Below are positions 15,301 to 25,334 of a stretch of DNA of 64,000 bases, piece by piece (the stretch's first letter is position 1; every line of letters begins with the position of its first letter). Made by a program: the position numbers and the translations under genes. The stretch is from assembly GCA_905202215.1 (NCBI GenBank), contig CAJKRG010000001.1, forward strand, positions 62,001-126,000. Direction: 5' to 3'. The DNA is from an uncultured Porphyromonadaceae bacterium. GTDB lineage: Bacteria > Bacteroidota > Bacteroidia > Bacteroidales > Muribaculaceae. The notes below the pieces were generated by a model. The model made no database searches. It worked only from the letters and a program-made list of their open reading frames with translations, and was not told the DNA's origin.

Positions 15301-17022
15301 ATGAAAACTCTCCGACGCCTTTTTTCGCTTGATGCTGTCCGGCAGACGCTCGACAGTGTTGCGCACCGTTTTCCATTTTCGTTTGCATACGTCTCTGCGC
15401 TTGTTGTGTGGCTTGTTGTTATGGTATATGAATGCACGGAGGCTTATCATGTAGTCAATGATTCTGTCTGCTGGGTTTTGTTCGAGGGCTTTATCATGTC
15501 TCTGGCTGCCGCTCTGTGGTGCGAATATCTTGATAAAGATAAAACCAATAGAGTGATCCAGATTTGTATATTGGCGTTGGTTGTTGTTGATTTCATAGTT
15601 CTGTGTATGCGTGGAGGTGTATCGCATATGGCGGAATTTATAGGCCGTGCGGCCATGACAGCAGCTTTCGCTGCAGCAATTTTCTTTTTGCCGTCGGTGA
15701 AACGTCTTGACCGTCGTCAATTGTGGCATTATACTGTATGTCAGCTCGGTGCTGTGGTTATGGCTGTATTTATCGGAGCTGTAATGGCCTTGTCTTGTCT
15801 GATAATTTTTTCGTCGATAAATATTCTTTTCAGGTTTGATGAATACAAACCGATGGTTACGGCCATGTGTATTCTCGCTGTCTGGGTGCCGGCTGTAGTT
15901 TATTTGTCGCGGATTCCACTATCGCGGGATATCTCTTCTGTAGATCTTCCGACGTCTTCGCCTGTAGGCGCATTTTGTAAGAATGTGATGTTGCCCTTGG
16001 TCGGTGTCTATATGCTGATATTATATGTATATGCGGCAAAAATTCTTTTTACATGGGAATTGCCACAGGCTTCGATTACGTGGATGGTTACAGGACTGAT
16101 GTGTGTATCGCTTATCATGCTCTACGGAATGCAAAGGTATTCTTTTGGTGATGAAATTTCTGCTTCGGCAGTAAAAATATACACTCTTGTACGCAGGATT
16201 CTCCCTATTGCGTTGATTCCGCTGCTTGTACTTATGAGTATCGGTTTGTTTTATCGGGTAGGAGAGTATGGTGTCACGGTTTCTCGCCTTTATGTGGCGG
16301 CGTTTAATATATGGGCATATGCGGTTATGCTTTATCTTGTTTTCAAGAATAATGCCAATCTTAACTTTGTAGCTGTATCCTTCGCAGTGGTGTTCGCACT
16401 TGTCTCGATGGTGCCGGGGATGAATTTTACGTCGATAGCCGACCGGGCCATCCGGTCTTCTGTCATTGATGCCCTGCGTGTTCAAGGGGTTGAAACTTTC
16501 CCGATAAGCGAGGAACGGCTTGTAGATATTCTTGAAGAAATGAATAGGAAAGAAGCCGACAATCTCGCTTCGCGTATAGAGTATCTCGATGATTGGGATG
16601 ACCATTCACGTGTCAGCGATATTGTCAGATCGGATGAAAAACTGGCAGTTTGGCGTTTGTTGCCGTATTGTGCCGATAGCACGGAGGTGGAAGTGATAGA
16701 ACCTGTCTATGATTTTATTCTTGATGCTTCCGATGAGATTGAAATGCCTGCCGGCTTTTCGAAAGTAATGCATGTGACATCATGGGGCAGTCGTAGACTG
16801 GATGTTGATTCCTGTGGATTGGCGACTCTGGAATATAACGGATATAAAACAAAAATAAATATCGACAGTATGCTGGTGATTAAGGAGATGAATACACCTC
16901 TATCCTTGGCTGCCGATACTGCCGATGGTCGCGAGGGACGTCTGGTCTTTACTCATCTTCAACTTGAAAACGATAGCATTCCCACGATTGTCAATCCTCG
17001 TTATTACCTTTTTACCAGATGA
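15301..17022 (+). CDS. DUF4153 polytopic membrane protein
   Basis: A 573-residue protein. The first 370 residues form roughly ten transmembrane helices in paired blocks (for example FAYVSALVVWLVVMVY, AEFIGRAAMTAAFAAAIFFL, WAYAVMLYLVF); the last 190 residues are a soluble domain rich in short beta-strands and acidic residues. The pattern fits DUF4153, a Bacteroidota-enriched inner-membrane family of unknown function. Its stop overlaps the start of the TlpA-like gene by four bases (ATGA), so the two proteins are made together and may act together in the envelope. Confidence 0.75.
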   Translation: MKTLRRLFSLDAVRQTLDSVAHRFPFSFAYVSALVVWLVVMVYECTEAYHVVNDSVCWVLFEGFIMSLAAALWCEYLDKDKTNRVIQICILALVVVDFIVLCMRGGVSHMAEFIGRAAMTAAFAAAIFFLPSVKRLDRRQLWHYTVCQLGAVVMAVFIGAVMALSCLIIFSSINILFRFDEYKPMVTAMCILAVWVPAVVYLSRIPLSRDISSVDLPTSSPVGAFCKNVMLPLVGVYMLILYVYAAKILFTWELPQASITWMVTGLMCVSLIMLYGMQRYSFGDEISASAVKIYTLVRRILPIALIPLLVLMSIGLFYRVGEYGVTVSRLYVAAFNIWAYAVMLYLVFKNNANLNFVAVSFAVVFALVSMVPGMNFTSIADRAIRSSVIDALRVQGVETFPISEERLVDILEEMNRKEADNLASRIEYLDDWDDHSRVSDIVRSDEKLAVWRLLPYCADSTEVEVIEPVYDFILDASDEIEMPAGFSKVMHVTSWGSRRLDVDSCGLATLEYNGYKTKINIDSMLVIKEMNTPLSLAADTADGREGRLVFTHLQLENDSIPTIVNPRYYLFTR

Positions 17023-18038
17023 AAAAGTTTATATTATTTTCACTATGCGCTTTTTTGACGGTTTTGGCTGTTCGGGCCGGATACGTGATATCCTTGACAG
17101 CGCCACCGGATAAAGACGGCGCCATGGCATATCTCTATGCCGATTCCGACACTCCGCTTGATTCTGCTCTTATAAGCGATTTCGAAGCTGTATTCACGGG
17201 AACGATAGCAAATCCATGTTATGCGAATATTATTGTAGATGGTGGACGCATTGCTGATTTTTATCTTGAAAATGATTCGATAGATATATCTGTATCCGTT
17301 GAAGAAATACCCGGGGGTGTCAGAACTACATGGGATGTTCGCGGTGGAGCGCTTAACAAGGCTAAACGTGAACTGGTCGATAAAATCCGTGAACTTAGTT
17401 CGAACTATAAATCGGCAGCATCCGAGGCTGAGAGAACCGAGATTTCGAAGCAATATGATGATATATTGCGTAATGCGATGGCTGATAACGCCGACAATGC
17501 TTTTGGCGCTTCGATTGCCATGCAGACCCGACAGCCAAAGGAATATTTCGAATCGCATCCAGCCATAATGCAGCTGACGGCTGTAAAGTCTTATCTGTCT
17601 AATCTTGAAATTAAGGAAAAAACCAAACCAGGTAAGATTTTCAGCGATTTTTCTGTAGAATATAACGGTGATATTCATCGTCTGAGCGATGTTGTTGGTA
17701 AAGGTGACTATGTGTTGCTCGATTTTTGGGCCTCATGGTGCGGTCCATGCATAAAATCTATGGATCACCTTAAGAAAATGTATTCCTTATATAAAGACAA
17801 GAACTTCAGAATACTCGGCGTGACCGTCGGTGATAAACCGGAGAATTCTCTTTCTGCAATCGACCGTCTTGCACTGCCGTGGGAGATATGGTTGAGCGAT
17901 GGCGGAGAAGGAGCGTCGCAGACATATATGGTCGAATCGATACCGCATACGGTTCTGTTTGCTCCGGACGGCACTATTCTCCTGAATAATGCACCTATTT
18001 CCGAACTTGAAGCATTGCTTGCTGAAATTTTTGAATAA
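17019..18038 (+). CDS. TlpA-like thioredoxin-fold lipoprotein/periplasmic protein with DUF4369-like N-terminus
   Basis: A 339-residue exported protein. A signal peptide (MKKFILFSLCAFLTVLAVRA) precedes a beta-rich DUF4369-like domain (about residues 25-110), a helical linker (about 115-190) and a C-terminal AhpC/TSA-Redoxin domain with FWASWCGPCIKS (CxxC near residue 240) and the cis-Pro loop IPHTVLF. Such proteins are periplasmic thiol-disulfide oxidoreductases keeping substrates reduced, downstream of systems such as DsbD. It overlaps the DUF4153 gene (ATGA) and is followed 16 bp later by pyrF. Confidence 0.88.
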   Translation: MKKFILFSLCAFLTVLAVRAGYVISLTAPPDKDGAMAYLYADSDTPLDSALISDFEAVFTGTIANPCYANIIVDGGRIADFYLENDSIDISVSVEEIPGGVRTTWDVRGGALNKAKRELVDKIRELSSNYKSAASEAERTEISKQYDDILRNAMADNADNAFGASIAMQTRQPKEYFESHPAIMQLTAVKSYLSNLEIKEKTKPGKIFSDFSVEYNGDIHRLSDVVGKGDYVLLDFWASWCGPCIKSMDHLKKMYSLYKDKNFRILGVTVGDKPENSLSAIDRLALPWEIWLSDGGEGASQTYMVESIPHTVLFAPDGTILLNNAPISELEALLAEIFE

Positions 18039-18054
18039 AACTATCTAAAGAAAT

Positions 18055-18885
18055 ATGAAAAGAACAGAACTTGTCGAAAAAATTTTTGAGAAAGGCTCGT
18101 TCCTCTGCGTGGGTCTCGATCCTGATGTGAAAAAACTTCCTGCTTGTATCGAGGGTACGGATGCCGAACGTGTACTTGCATTCAATAAGGCGATTATCGA
18201 TGCTACCGCGGCATATTGTGTAGCCTACAAGCCTAATCTCGCTTTCTACGAGTGCCTCGGCGCAGACGGCATTCGCGTGCTTGAGGAAACTGTGAAATAT
18301 ATACGTGCGAAATATCCCGATCAGTTCATAATCGCAGATGCCAAACGCGGAGATATCGGTAATACGGCAGCTATGTATGCCCGCACATTCTTCGAAGCCA
18401 TGGATTTCGATGCAGTGACACTTGCTCCATATATGGGAGAGGACTCAGTACGACCCTTCCTTAACTATAAAGACAAGTGGTCTATAATTCTTGCTCTTAC
18501 TTCAAATGCATCTGCCAAGGATTTCGAGACTGTCCAAGATGCCAAGGGAGTACCTATGTATGAGCGTGTGATACGATTGTCGCGTCATTGGGGCAGTCCT
18601 ATCGATACTATGTATGTGGTCGGAGCAACACAGGCCCAGAGTCTTGAGAGTATACGAGCGGTAGCACCTCGCCACTTCCTGCTTGTGCCGGGAGTCGGCG
18701 CGCAGGGTGGCAGTCTCGAAGAGGTTGTGCGTTATGGTATGATCGATGAATGCGGACTTCTGGTCAACAGCAGTCGCGGAATTATCTACGCATCTGCCGG
18801 AGAAGATTATGCGGTAGCAGCCGGAGCTGCCGCTGCCGAACTTGCCGCCGAAATGGGCCGGCTGATGAACGACCGACTCGGCTGA
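18055..18885 (+). CDS. pyrF: Orotidine-5'-phosphate decarboxylase (type 2)
   Basis: A 276-residue TIM-barrel enzyme that makes UMP from OMP. The start [14 protein letters not shown] and the catalytic strand [17 protein letters not shown] (Lys and Asp of the DxKxxD tetrad) identify it. The longer length and the block [11 protein letters not shown] place it in the group of about 270 residues (pyrF subfamily 2) rather than the E. coli-type 230-residue group. Late motif VPGVGAQGG binds phosphate. It is 16 bp after the thioredoxin gene and is closed by a strong hairpin terminator. Confidence 0.94.
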   Translation: MKRTELVEKIFEKGSFLCVGLDPDVKKLPACIEGTDAERVLAFNKAIIDATAAYCVAYKPNLAFYECLGADGIRVLEETVKYIRAKYPDQFIIADAKRGDIGNTAAMYARTFFEAMDFDAVTLAPYMGEDSVRPFLNYKDKWSIILALTSNASAKDFETVQDAKGVPMYERVIRLSRHWGSPIDTMYVVGATQAQSLESIRAVAPRHFLLVPGVGAQGGSLEEVVRYGMIDECGLLVNSSRGIIYASAGEDYAVAAGAAAAELAAEMGRLMNDRLG

Positions 18886-18907
18886 CGTCAGGAAGAATCA
18901 AAAAAAT

Positions 18908-18948
18908 ATCGCGCCCTTATGCCTTTCAGAAAGTGCTGAGGGCGCGAT
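18908..18948 (+). terminator. Terminator after pyrF
   Basis: Perfect 10-bp stem ATCGCGCCCT (18908-18917) with AGGGCGCGAT (18939-18948), with an inner CTTTC/GAAAG helix, followed by TTTTG. Confidence 0.85.
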
Positions 18949-18985
18949 TTTGTGCGTTTGGACCTGGCTCATCGCCATATAACTA

Positions 18986-19016
18986 TTGTTTTTTTAATAA
19001 ATAATCGCTACCTTTG
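18986..19016 (+). promoter_or_regulatory. Promoter for the glycogen synthase-phosphorylase pair
   Basis: TTG at 18986-18988, 20-bp spacer, TACCTTTG at 19009-19016. Both elements fit the Bacteroidota consensus; the predicted start near 19023 leaves a leader of about 20 nt. Confidence 0.7.
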
Positions 19017-19042
19017 CACCTCCAAAATCATAACTATCCGAT

Positions 19043-20698
19043 ATGGACAATTGTCGACAAGAAATTGATTTTCTATTCGAAACGAGCTGGGAGGTCTGCA
19101 ATAAGGTCGGCGGTATCTATACCGTGCTTTCAAGTAAAGCCAAGACGTTAAAGGCCAGCTTCGGCGACAATCTGATATTTATAGGGCCTGACGTATGGAG
19201 TGAGGCTAATCCTTCACCATATTTCGTCGAGTCGCCCCGCCTCATGCGTCGCTGGGTTGAAAATGCACTTCTGCCCGAGGGCGTCGATGTGCGTGTCGGT
19301 CGCTGGAATATTCCCGGCCGACCTGTCGCTATTCTCGTTAGATTCGATGGCATGTATGCCAATAAAGATATGGCCTATGGGCGTATGTGGGATCTCTATA
19401 GAGTTGATTCGCTTCATGCCTATGGCGATTATGACGAAGGATGCGCATTCGCCCGTGCCGCTGCTGCCGTAATAGAGAGCATAATCGAATTCTCCAAGGT
19501 CGATCGTCGGAAAGTGGTCGCCCATTTCGACGAATGGACTACTGCTATGGGGCTTCTGACCCTGAAAGCTGATATGCCGGAAGTCGCTACAGTATTCACC
19601 ACTCATGCCACAAGTATAGGCCGCAGTATCTGCGGAAACGGAAAGCCACTGTACGACCAGCTTTCAAACTATAATGGCGATCAGATGGCTGCTGAACTCA
19701 ACATGCAGTCGAAGCATTCTCTCGAAAAAGCCGCGGCATGGAATGCCGACTGCTTCACTACGGTCAGCGATGTGACAGCCCGCGAGGCTGAACAATTGCT
19801 TGAAAAGAAGCCCGATGTCGTTACTCCCAACGGGTTCGAACTCAATTTCGTCCCCGGAAAAATCAAATATGCCGCCGCTCGCCGTACGGCCCGTGAGGCG
19901 ATGTTTCGTGTGGCTTCAGCACTGACCGGACTCGAATTCACTGAAGATACGTTTATTGTGGCCACTTCCGGACGTTGCGAATATCGCAACAAAGGTATCG
20001 ACATGTATCTCGATGCTCTGAACTGTCTGAATTCTGCGGATACAGCACGCCGTATTCTCGCTTTTGTCATGGTGCCTGCGTGGTGTGCGGGACCTCGCTC
20101 CGACTTGCAGCACAGCCTCGCAATGAATGAACATTCGCGCCTGACCGATCCGCTACTGACGCATAATCTCAACAATTATAACGAAGATCCTGTCAACCGC
20201 CGTATACATGCGCTCAGTTTCGCCAATGATGCCTCCTCGAAGGTATCGGTAATATATGTGCCCTGCTATCTCGACGGATCCGATGGTATATTCAATCTTA
20301 CTTACTACGATGTTCTCCCCGGCCTTGATGCCACGGTGTTCGCATCTTATTACGAGCCATGGGGATATACTCCTCTCGAAAGCGTTGCTTTCGGTGTGCC
20401 GACAATAACCACCGACCTCGCCGGTTTCGGCATGTGGGTTGAGGAAGAATGCAAGCCCGGTTTCGCGACATCAGGTGTGTCGGTGATCCACCGTGATGAT
20501 TCAAACTATGGCGAAGCTTGTAGGGAAATCGTCAAGGATATCGAATCTCTTGTGTGCGCTGATCCTGCGAATGCAGCCTTATATCGAAAAGCAGCTTCCG
20601 AAACTGCCATGCGCGCGCAATGGACTGATTTTATTGCATTCTACGATAAGGCATATTGTCTTGCTCTTGAACATCGCGACGATAGAACTCTAAAATAA
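19043..20698 (+). CDS. Glycogen synthase, GT3 (eukaryotic-type) family
   Basis: A 551-residue enzyme that extends alpha-1,4-glucan from a nucleotide-glucose. It has the GT3 signature ETSWEVCNKVGGIYTVL at residues 11-27, FDEWTTAMGLL and FTTHATSIGR in the acceptor domain, and the C-terminal catalytic ASYYEPWGYTPLESVAFGVP with its glutamates. GT3 is otherwise the animal/fungal glycogen synthase family; Bacteroidota commonly use it for glycogen storage. It has its own promoter and lies 51 bp upstream of the glucan phosphorylase gene, giving a synthesis/degradation pair. Confidence 0.92.
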   Translation: MDNCRQEIDFLFETSWEVCNKVGGIYTVLSSKAKTLKASFGDNLIFIGPDVWSEANPSPYFVESPRLMRRWVENALLPEGVDVRVGRWNIPGRPVAILVRFDGMYANKDMAYGRMWDLYRVDSLHAYGDYDEGCAFARAAAAVIESIIEFSKVDRRKVVAHFDEWTTAMGLLTLKADMPEVATVFTTHATSIGRSICGNGKPLYDQLSNYNGDQMAAELNMQSKHSLEKAAAWNADCFTTVSDVTAREAEQLLEKKPDVVTPNGFELNFVPGKIKYAAARRTAREAMFRVASALTGLEFTEDTFIVATSGRCEYRNKGIDMYLDALNCLNSADTARRILAFVMVPAWCAGPRSDLQHSLAMNEHSRLTDPLLTHNLNNYNEDPVNRRIHALSFANDASSKVSVIYVPCYLDGSDGIFNLTYYDVLPGLDATVFASYYEPWGYTPLESVAFGVPTITTDLAGFGMWVEEECKPGFATSGVSVIHRDDSNYGEACREIVKDIESLVCADPANAALYRKAASETAMRAQWTDFIAFYDKAYCLALEHRDDRTLK

Positions 20699-20749
20699 TC
20701 TCCTCGTTACAAATCACTTCTTTAATAGAGGATAAAATCAAATTATTAT

Positions 20750-23308
20750 ATGAAATTACCGGTAAGCAACACGAACGCACCCCAGTGGCGCGACATTACT
20801 GTCAAGGCAGAGCTGCCCGCACAGCTCAAACCCCTTGACGAGCTTGCAAAAAATCTCTGGTGGGTATGGAACAGCGAGGCCAAGAATCTCTTCCGTTCCC
20901 TTAACCCCGACCTCTGGCGTAAGACGGGCGAGAATCCCGTTATGCTCCTTCAGCAGCTTTCTTCCGACCGCATAGCCGAAATAATAACCGATGAGGTTCT
21001 CATGGCTCAGATCAATCATGTATATGCCGATTTCAAGGAATACATGAGCAAGCCTATGCGCAAGGATATTCCTTCTGTATCGTATTTCTCGATGGAATAC
21101 GGTCTGTGCAACTGTCTCAAAATATATTCCGGCGGCCTCGGTGTGCTTGCCGGTGACTATATCAAGGAGGCATCCGACAGCTGTGTCGATATGACTGCCG
21201 TCGGCTTCCTTTACCGCTACGGTTACTTCACACAGACACTTTCTGTCGACGGACAGCAGGTGGCCAACTACGAGCCTCAGAACTTCAACCAGCTTCCTAT
21301 CGAGCAGGTAATGGAGAAAGACGGCCGTCCCATGATTCTCGAGGTGCCTTATCCCGGCCGTATCATCTATTCGCACATCTGGCGTGTGAATGTAGGTCGA
21401 ATGAAGCTCTATCTGATGGATACCGACTTCGACATGAACAGCGAATTCGACCGTCCCATCACACACAAACTCTATGGCGGTGATTGGGAAAACCGTATCA
21501 AGCAGGAGTATCTGCTCGGCATCGGTGGTGTCCTCATGCTTCAGAAACTTGGTGTCAACAGCCAGCTTTATCACGCCAATGAAGGCCATGCGGCTCTGCT
21601 CAACCTCCAGCGTCTTGTCGATTACGTGCAGAAAGACGGTCTCGATTTCAACGTAGCTCTCGAGCTTGTGCGTGCTTCGTCGCTCTACACTGTTCATACT
21701 CCTGTGCCTGCCGGTCACGACTATTTCGACGAAGGTCTGTTCGGCAAGTATATGGGCGAATATCCTGCTAAACTCGGTATTAGCTGGAACGATCTCATGA
21801 ATATGGGCCGTGAGAACCCTGATACGAACGAGCGCTTCTCCATGAGCGTGTTCGCCCTCAATACCTGTCAGGAAGCCAATGGCGTAAGCTGGCTCCACGG
21901 AGAAGTATCCAAGAAGATGTTCGCCGGAATCTGGAAGGGCTACTCCTGGGAGGAGAGCCACGTAGGTTATGTGACCAATGGTGTCCACATGCCTACCTGG
22001 GCGGCTTCGGAATGGAAAGAATTCTATTGGAATGAACTTGGTCCTCAGGTATTCGAGGATCAGAGCAATCCCGAGGCCTGGAAGGGTATCTTCAATATTC
22101 CCGATGAAAAAATCTGGAATATGCGTGTTACCCTCAAAAACAAATTCATCAATTTCGTCCGTCGCGACTTCAAGGAGAAATGGCTTGCCAACCAGGGCGA
22201 CCCCTCCGCTGTGATGAATATTGTCGACAAAATCAATCCCAACGCTCTCATTATCGGTTTTGCCCGTCGTTTCGCAACGTATAAACGTGCACACCTTCTC
22301 TTTACCGATCTCGACCGTCTGGCCCGTATCGTAAACAACGAGAAATTCCCCGTGCAGTTTGTATTTGCCGGTAAGGCTCATCCTGCCGACGGTGCTGGTC
22401 AGGGACTTATCAAGCGCATTGTCGAAATCTCGCGCATGCCTCAGTTCCTCGGCAAGATTATCTTCCTTGAGGACTACAACATGATTGTAGCCAAGCGTCT
22501 CGTTACCGGCGTAGATATCTGGCTCAATACCCCGACACGTCCTCTTGAGGCTTCCGGTACATCGGGTGAAAAGGCTGAGATGAACGGCGTACTCAACTTC
22601 TCCGTGCTCGACGGATGGTGGTACGAAGGCTATCGTTTCAACGAACATGCCGGCTGGGCTCTCACCGACAAACGCACATATACCGATCAGGGCCAGCAGG
22701 ACAAACTCGATGCCGCTACCATCTATTCTATGCTCGAAAACGAGATCATTCCTCTCTATTTCGAGAAGAATTCCGCCGGCTATTCACCTAAGTGGATCCA
22801 GTATATCAAGGGTTCTATCGGCGATATAGCTCCCCACTTCACCATGAAGCGTATGATCGAAGACTATATCCACCGCTTCTATGACAAGGAGGCAGCCCGT
22901 AGCAAACGTCTTGCAGCCGACAATTTCGCTCTTGCCAAGAGCATTGCAGCCTGGAAAGAGCGTGTCGCTTCCGAATGGGATGGTGTAAAGGTTCTTGATG
23001 TGCGTCACAGCGGCGAGCTCACCAACTCTATCGCTGGCGAGCCTGTACATATCGAAGTGACTGTCGATACCAACGGTATCGGTCGTGACCTCGGTCTTGA
23101 AATGGTCGTTTACCGTCAGCAGGACGGCAGCGAGTCTCTTTCCCGAGTAGAACCGTTCAAGGTTGTCAAGGAAGAAGGCAATGTCCTTACATATGAGCTC
23201 AAGACGAAACTCCGCGATGCCGGTGTATTCCGCTATGGATTCCGTCTCTATCCCAAGAATGCCGAACTCCCGCATCGTCAGGATTTCGCGTTCACACGCT
23301 GGATTTAG
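20750..23308 (+). CDS. glgP: Alpha-glucan (glycogen) phosphorylase, GT35
   Basis: An 852-residue phosphorylase of the alpha-glucan family type (shorter and diverged from E. coli GlgP/MalP). The N-terminus has an extra small domain (residues 1-100, [17 protein letters not shown]) typical of this branch. Core motifs are [23 protein letters not shown] and the PLP site [14 protein letters not shown], with the lysine in the position expected for the Schiff base. It releases glucose-1-phosphate from glycogen. The last 100 residues form an extra beta-rich C-terminal domain. It follows the GT3 synthase and ends at a bidirectional terminator. Confidence 0.93.
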   Translation: MKLPVSNTNAPQWRDITVKAELPAQLKPLDELAKNLWWVWNSEAKNLFRSLNPDLWRKTGENPVMLLQQLSSDRIAEIITDEVLMAQINHVYADFKEYMSKPMRKDIPSVSYFSMEYGLCNCLKIYSGGLGVLAGDYIKEASDSCVDMTAVGFLYRYGYFTQTLSVDGQQVANYEPQNFNQLPIEQVMEKDGRPMILEVPYPGRIIYSHIWRVNVGRMKLYLMDTDFDMNSEFDRPITHKLYGGDWENRIKQEYLLGIGGVLMLQKLGVNSQLYHANEGHAALLNLQRLVDYVQKDGLDFNVALELVRASSLYTVHTPVPAGHDYFDEGLFGKYMGEYPAKLGISWNDLMNMGRENPDTNERFSMSVFALNTCQEANGVSWLHGEVSKKMFAGIWKGYSWEESHVGYVTNGVHMPTWAASEWKEFYWNELGPQVFEDQSNPEAWKGIFNIPDEKIWNMRVTLKNKFINFVRRDFKEKWLANQGDPSAVMNIVDKINPNALIIGFARRFATYKRAHLLFTDLDRLARIVNNEKFPVQFVFAGKAHPADGAGQGLIKRIVEISRMPQFLGKIIFLEDYNMIVAKRLVTGVDIWLNTPTRPLEASGTSGEKAEMNGVLNFSVLDGWWYEGYRFNEHAGWALTDKRTYTDQGQQDKLDAATIYSMLENEIIPLYFEKNSAGYSPKWIQYIKGSIGDIAPHFTMKRMIEDYIHRFYDKEAARSKRLAADNFALAKSIAAWKERVASEWDGVKVLDVRHSGELTNSIAGEPVHIEVTVDTNGIGRDLGLEMVVYRQQDGSESLSRVEPFKVVKEEGNVLTYELKTKLRDAGVFRYGFRLYPKNAELPHRQDFAFTRWI

Positions 23309-23327
23309 TAAACAGAAGATTATATAA

Positions 23328-23361
23328 GAAAGCCCGGAGTCGAAATTGGCTCCGGGCTTTC
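23328..23361. terminator. Bidirectional terminator between glgP and ridA
   Basis: Perfect 12-bp stem GAAAGCCCGGAG (23328-23339) with CTCCGGGCTTTC (23350-23361) between convergent genes, with a short T-rich tract (CTTCGTTTTC) on the plus side. Confidence 0.85.
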
Positions 23362-23383
23362 TTCGTTTTCCTGTTTTTCGAGT

Positions 23384-23758
23384 TTAGCGGACGGCTATTA
23401 CTTCGATTTCAACAAGTACACCCTTAGGCAGTTCGCGGACAGCGACAGCTGAACGGGCAGGGTAGGGTTCTGTAAAAACGGTGCCGTATACTTCGTTCAT
23501 TGGCCCGAAATTGGCCATGTCGGAAAGGAAAACAGTGGTCTTGACCACATTGTCAACGGTCAGGCCGGCTGCCTCCAGAATCGCGCACACGTTCGAGAGC
23601 GATTGTTTGGTCTGAGCTGTGATACCTTCCGGGATCTCGCCTGTCGCGGGGTTGATGGGAATCTGGCCCGATGCATAGACGAACGAACCTGTGTCGATAG
23701 CCTGGCTGTAGGGGCCGATAGCCCCGGGAGCGGCAGTTGTAGCGATTACTTTTTTCAT
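23384..23758 (-). CDS. ridA: RidA family reactive enamine/imine deaminase
   Basis: A 124-residue YjgF/YER057c/UK114 protein. It has the full family pattern GAIGPYSQAI, YASGQIPINP, NVCAILEAAG and the C-terminal PARSAVAVRELPKGVLVEIE, including the arginine that binds the substrate carboxylate. RidA trimers hydrolyse 2-aminoacrylate and similar enamines released by PLP enzymes, protecting other PLP enzymes. Its ATG shares one base with the stop of the upstream yihY gene (TAATG), so it is translated from the same mRNA. Confidence 0.95.
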   Translation of the reverse strand: MKKVIATTAAPGAIGPYSQAIDTGSFVYASGQIPINPATGEIPEGITAQTKQSLSNVCAILEAAGLTVDNVVKTTVFLSDMANFGPMNEVYGTVFTEPYPARSAVAVRELPKGVLVEIEVIAVR

Positions 23759-25104
23759 TATATTGGTTTTATAGGGTGTTGGATTGTTTTGTCTACTATC
23801 TGGATATCTCGAATCAGAATAGTATCCGCTTTTTCAATAAATGTTTTTCCAAGAGTATCGGCGGTAGCTTCGACTCCAGGAAAGTTTGTGGAAAATTCCG
23901 GCACGAAGCCAGATGTTCCGGTACTATCTATCCTGCGGGCGAGAATGCCTACACTGAGAATTGACGGATCAAGGGCCAGCTGATATCCGTATACATCCTT
24001 ACTGTCCGGAAGAAGTACACGGGAAAAAACACCGGCGCGGCATAAGAGTTCTGTAACATTTGTCACCATCCTTGCCGGAAGTTCGTAAGCCTCCATAAGA
24101 TCTCTGTCGGTCGCCGGGCCCTGTTCATTTATAAACCGGTGCGTTACGATCGTGCATATTGCCAGAATGGCTTTCGACCGATAACCGATAGATATGGATG
24201 CGACCTCGCGGTCGAGGCTGAAGGCGAATACATTCTGCGAAGAGTAGCATATCACTGCGCCTGCGAGACATATCACCCATGCCAGCTGCATCCAAAGCAG
24301 CATGAGAGGGAGAAACGCCACAGAGCCATATATGGCGTTATAGCGCGTCACGTAGAGCGTGCCCGACACGAATAACCACTGCAGTACAATAAATGCGCTG
24401 CCGGCCAGAACGCCAGAGATAAGAGCGTTTTTTATTTTTACCTTGGTATTCGGGAGCAGTAGATAGATGGCGGCAAAAAACAGCCATGTCATGATCCATG
24501 ATGCGACTTCGAGTAATATCGAAATTACAGGCGTCATGAAGTCGAAATGGAAAATAGAATTCAGAGTAGAGCTTAGCAGCAGTGAGATACCGCTCGCACA
24601 GATCAGCAGTACGGGGAGAATGAGCAACATCGCAGTGTAATCCGTAATCTTACGCCATATGCTTCGGCTCGGAACCTGCCCCCATATGAGGTTGAAAGTG
24701 TCCTCCATATTGCTGATCAACGATATCAATGTCCACAATAGGAAGGCGATGCCGACTCCCACGAAGAGTCCTTCGGAACTTTGTTTCAGGTAGGAGTCAA
24801 CAAACCGTATTCCGTAGTTTATAGCATAGTGCTGTGCGGGAAAAAGACGGAAAAGCTCCTCTTCGAGTACATTTTGGATTCCGAAACCGCGGCCTATGGC
24901 AATTAGCATTGCCAGAGCGGGCACTACCGCCAGCATTGTCCGGTATGTCATGGCACAAGCCTGTGTCTGTATGTCGCGGTTCAGAAAAGAATTTATCGAA
25001 AGATTCAGAGTGCGCAGGATATTTATCCACCAGTTACGGCGAGTATCACTCCATATTCCGGTGTTGAAATATGTCCACATTTTCAACGACTTTTCCATAA
25101 ACAT
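23758..25104 (-). CDS. YihY/BrkB-family inner-membrane protein
   Basis: About 448 residues with six to seven membrane helices in the YihY/virulence factor BrkB pattern; ACAMTYRTMLAVVPALAMLIAI and NSIFHF/ISNMEDTFNLIWG blocks are typical, followed by a C-terminal soluble winged-helix-like domain (about 150 residues) common in Bacteroidota members. The reading frame is open up to 25203, but a -7 box on the minus strand at 25161-25168 lies inside that longer frame, so one of the internal ATGs (25104 or 25098) is the likelier start. Function is unknown; older claims of RNase BN activity were withdrawn. It is coupled to ridA. Confidence 0.85.
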   Translation of the reverse strand: MFMEKSLKMWTYFNTGIWSDTRRNWWINILRTLNLSINSFLNRDIQTQACAMTYRTMLAVVPALAMLIAIGRGFGIQNVLEEELFRLFPAQHYAINYGIRFVDSYLKQSSEGLFVGVGIAFLLWTLISLISNMEDTFNLIWGQVPSRSIWRKITDYTAMLLILPVLLICASGISLLLSSTLNSIFHFDFMTPVISILLEVASWIMTWLFFAAIYLLLPNTKVKIKNALISGVLAGSAFIVLQWLFVSGTLYVTRYNAIYGSVAFLPLMLLWMQLAWVICLAGAVICYSSQNVFAFSLDREVASISIGYRSKAILAICTIVTHRFINEQGPATDRDLMEAYELPARMVTNVTELLCRAGVFSRVLLPDSKDVYGYQLALDPSILSVGILARRIDSTGTSGFVPEFSTNFPGVEATADTLGKTFIEKADTILIRDIQIVDKTIQHPIKPI

Positions 25105-25160
25105 GGCGCCGCGGTTATTTTTTTTGTGTCCTGAATCTTTTACCATATCCATTCGATTTC

Positions 25161-25168
25161 CAAAATTA
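25161..25168 (-). promoter_or_regulatory. -7 box deciding the yihY start
   Basis: The complement reads TAATTTTG, an exact TAnnTTTG match. Transcription would begin near 25154, downstream of the first in-frame ATG at 25203 and leaderless for the ATGs at 25152 and 25146, which favours 25104/25098. No clear -33 partner is visible. Confidence 0.45.
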
Positions 25169-25284
25169 CAACATTTCCTGCGCACTTTACGTTCGGATGT
25201 CACAAAAAATTGATGTAAAAATATGATGTGTCGTAGTTCCGCGGTCGCAGGTATGATAATCTTCGTTTCGTGCTTTAAAAAAAT

Positions 25285-25315
25285 TTTGTGGTGCGCTTAA
25301 TTCTGATTAATTTTG
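25285..25315 (+). promoter_or_regulatory. Promoter for the patatin-like gene
   Basis: TTTG at 25285-25288, 19-bp spacer, TAATTTTG at 25308-25315: a textbook Bacteroidota promoter, about 13 nt of leader to the ATG at 25335. Confidence 0.75.
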
Positions 25316-25334
25316 CAGTTGGAATGCGAAGGTC

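Noticed and set aside
20756..22648. Long (630-codon) minus-strand frame
   Set aside because: It is antisense to the clearly coding glucan phosphorylase; its composition mirrors the codon bias of the real gene.
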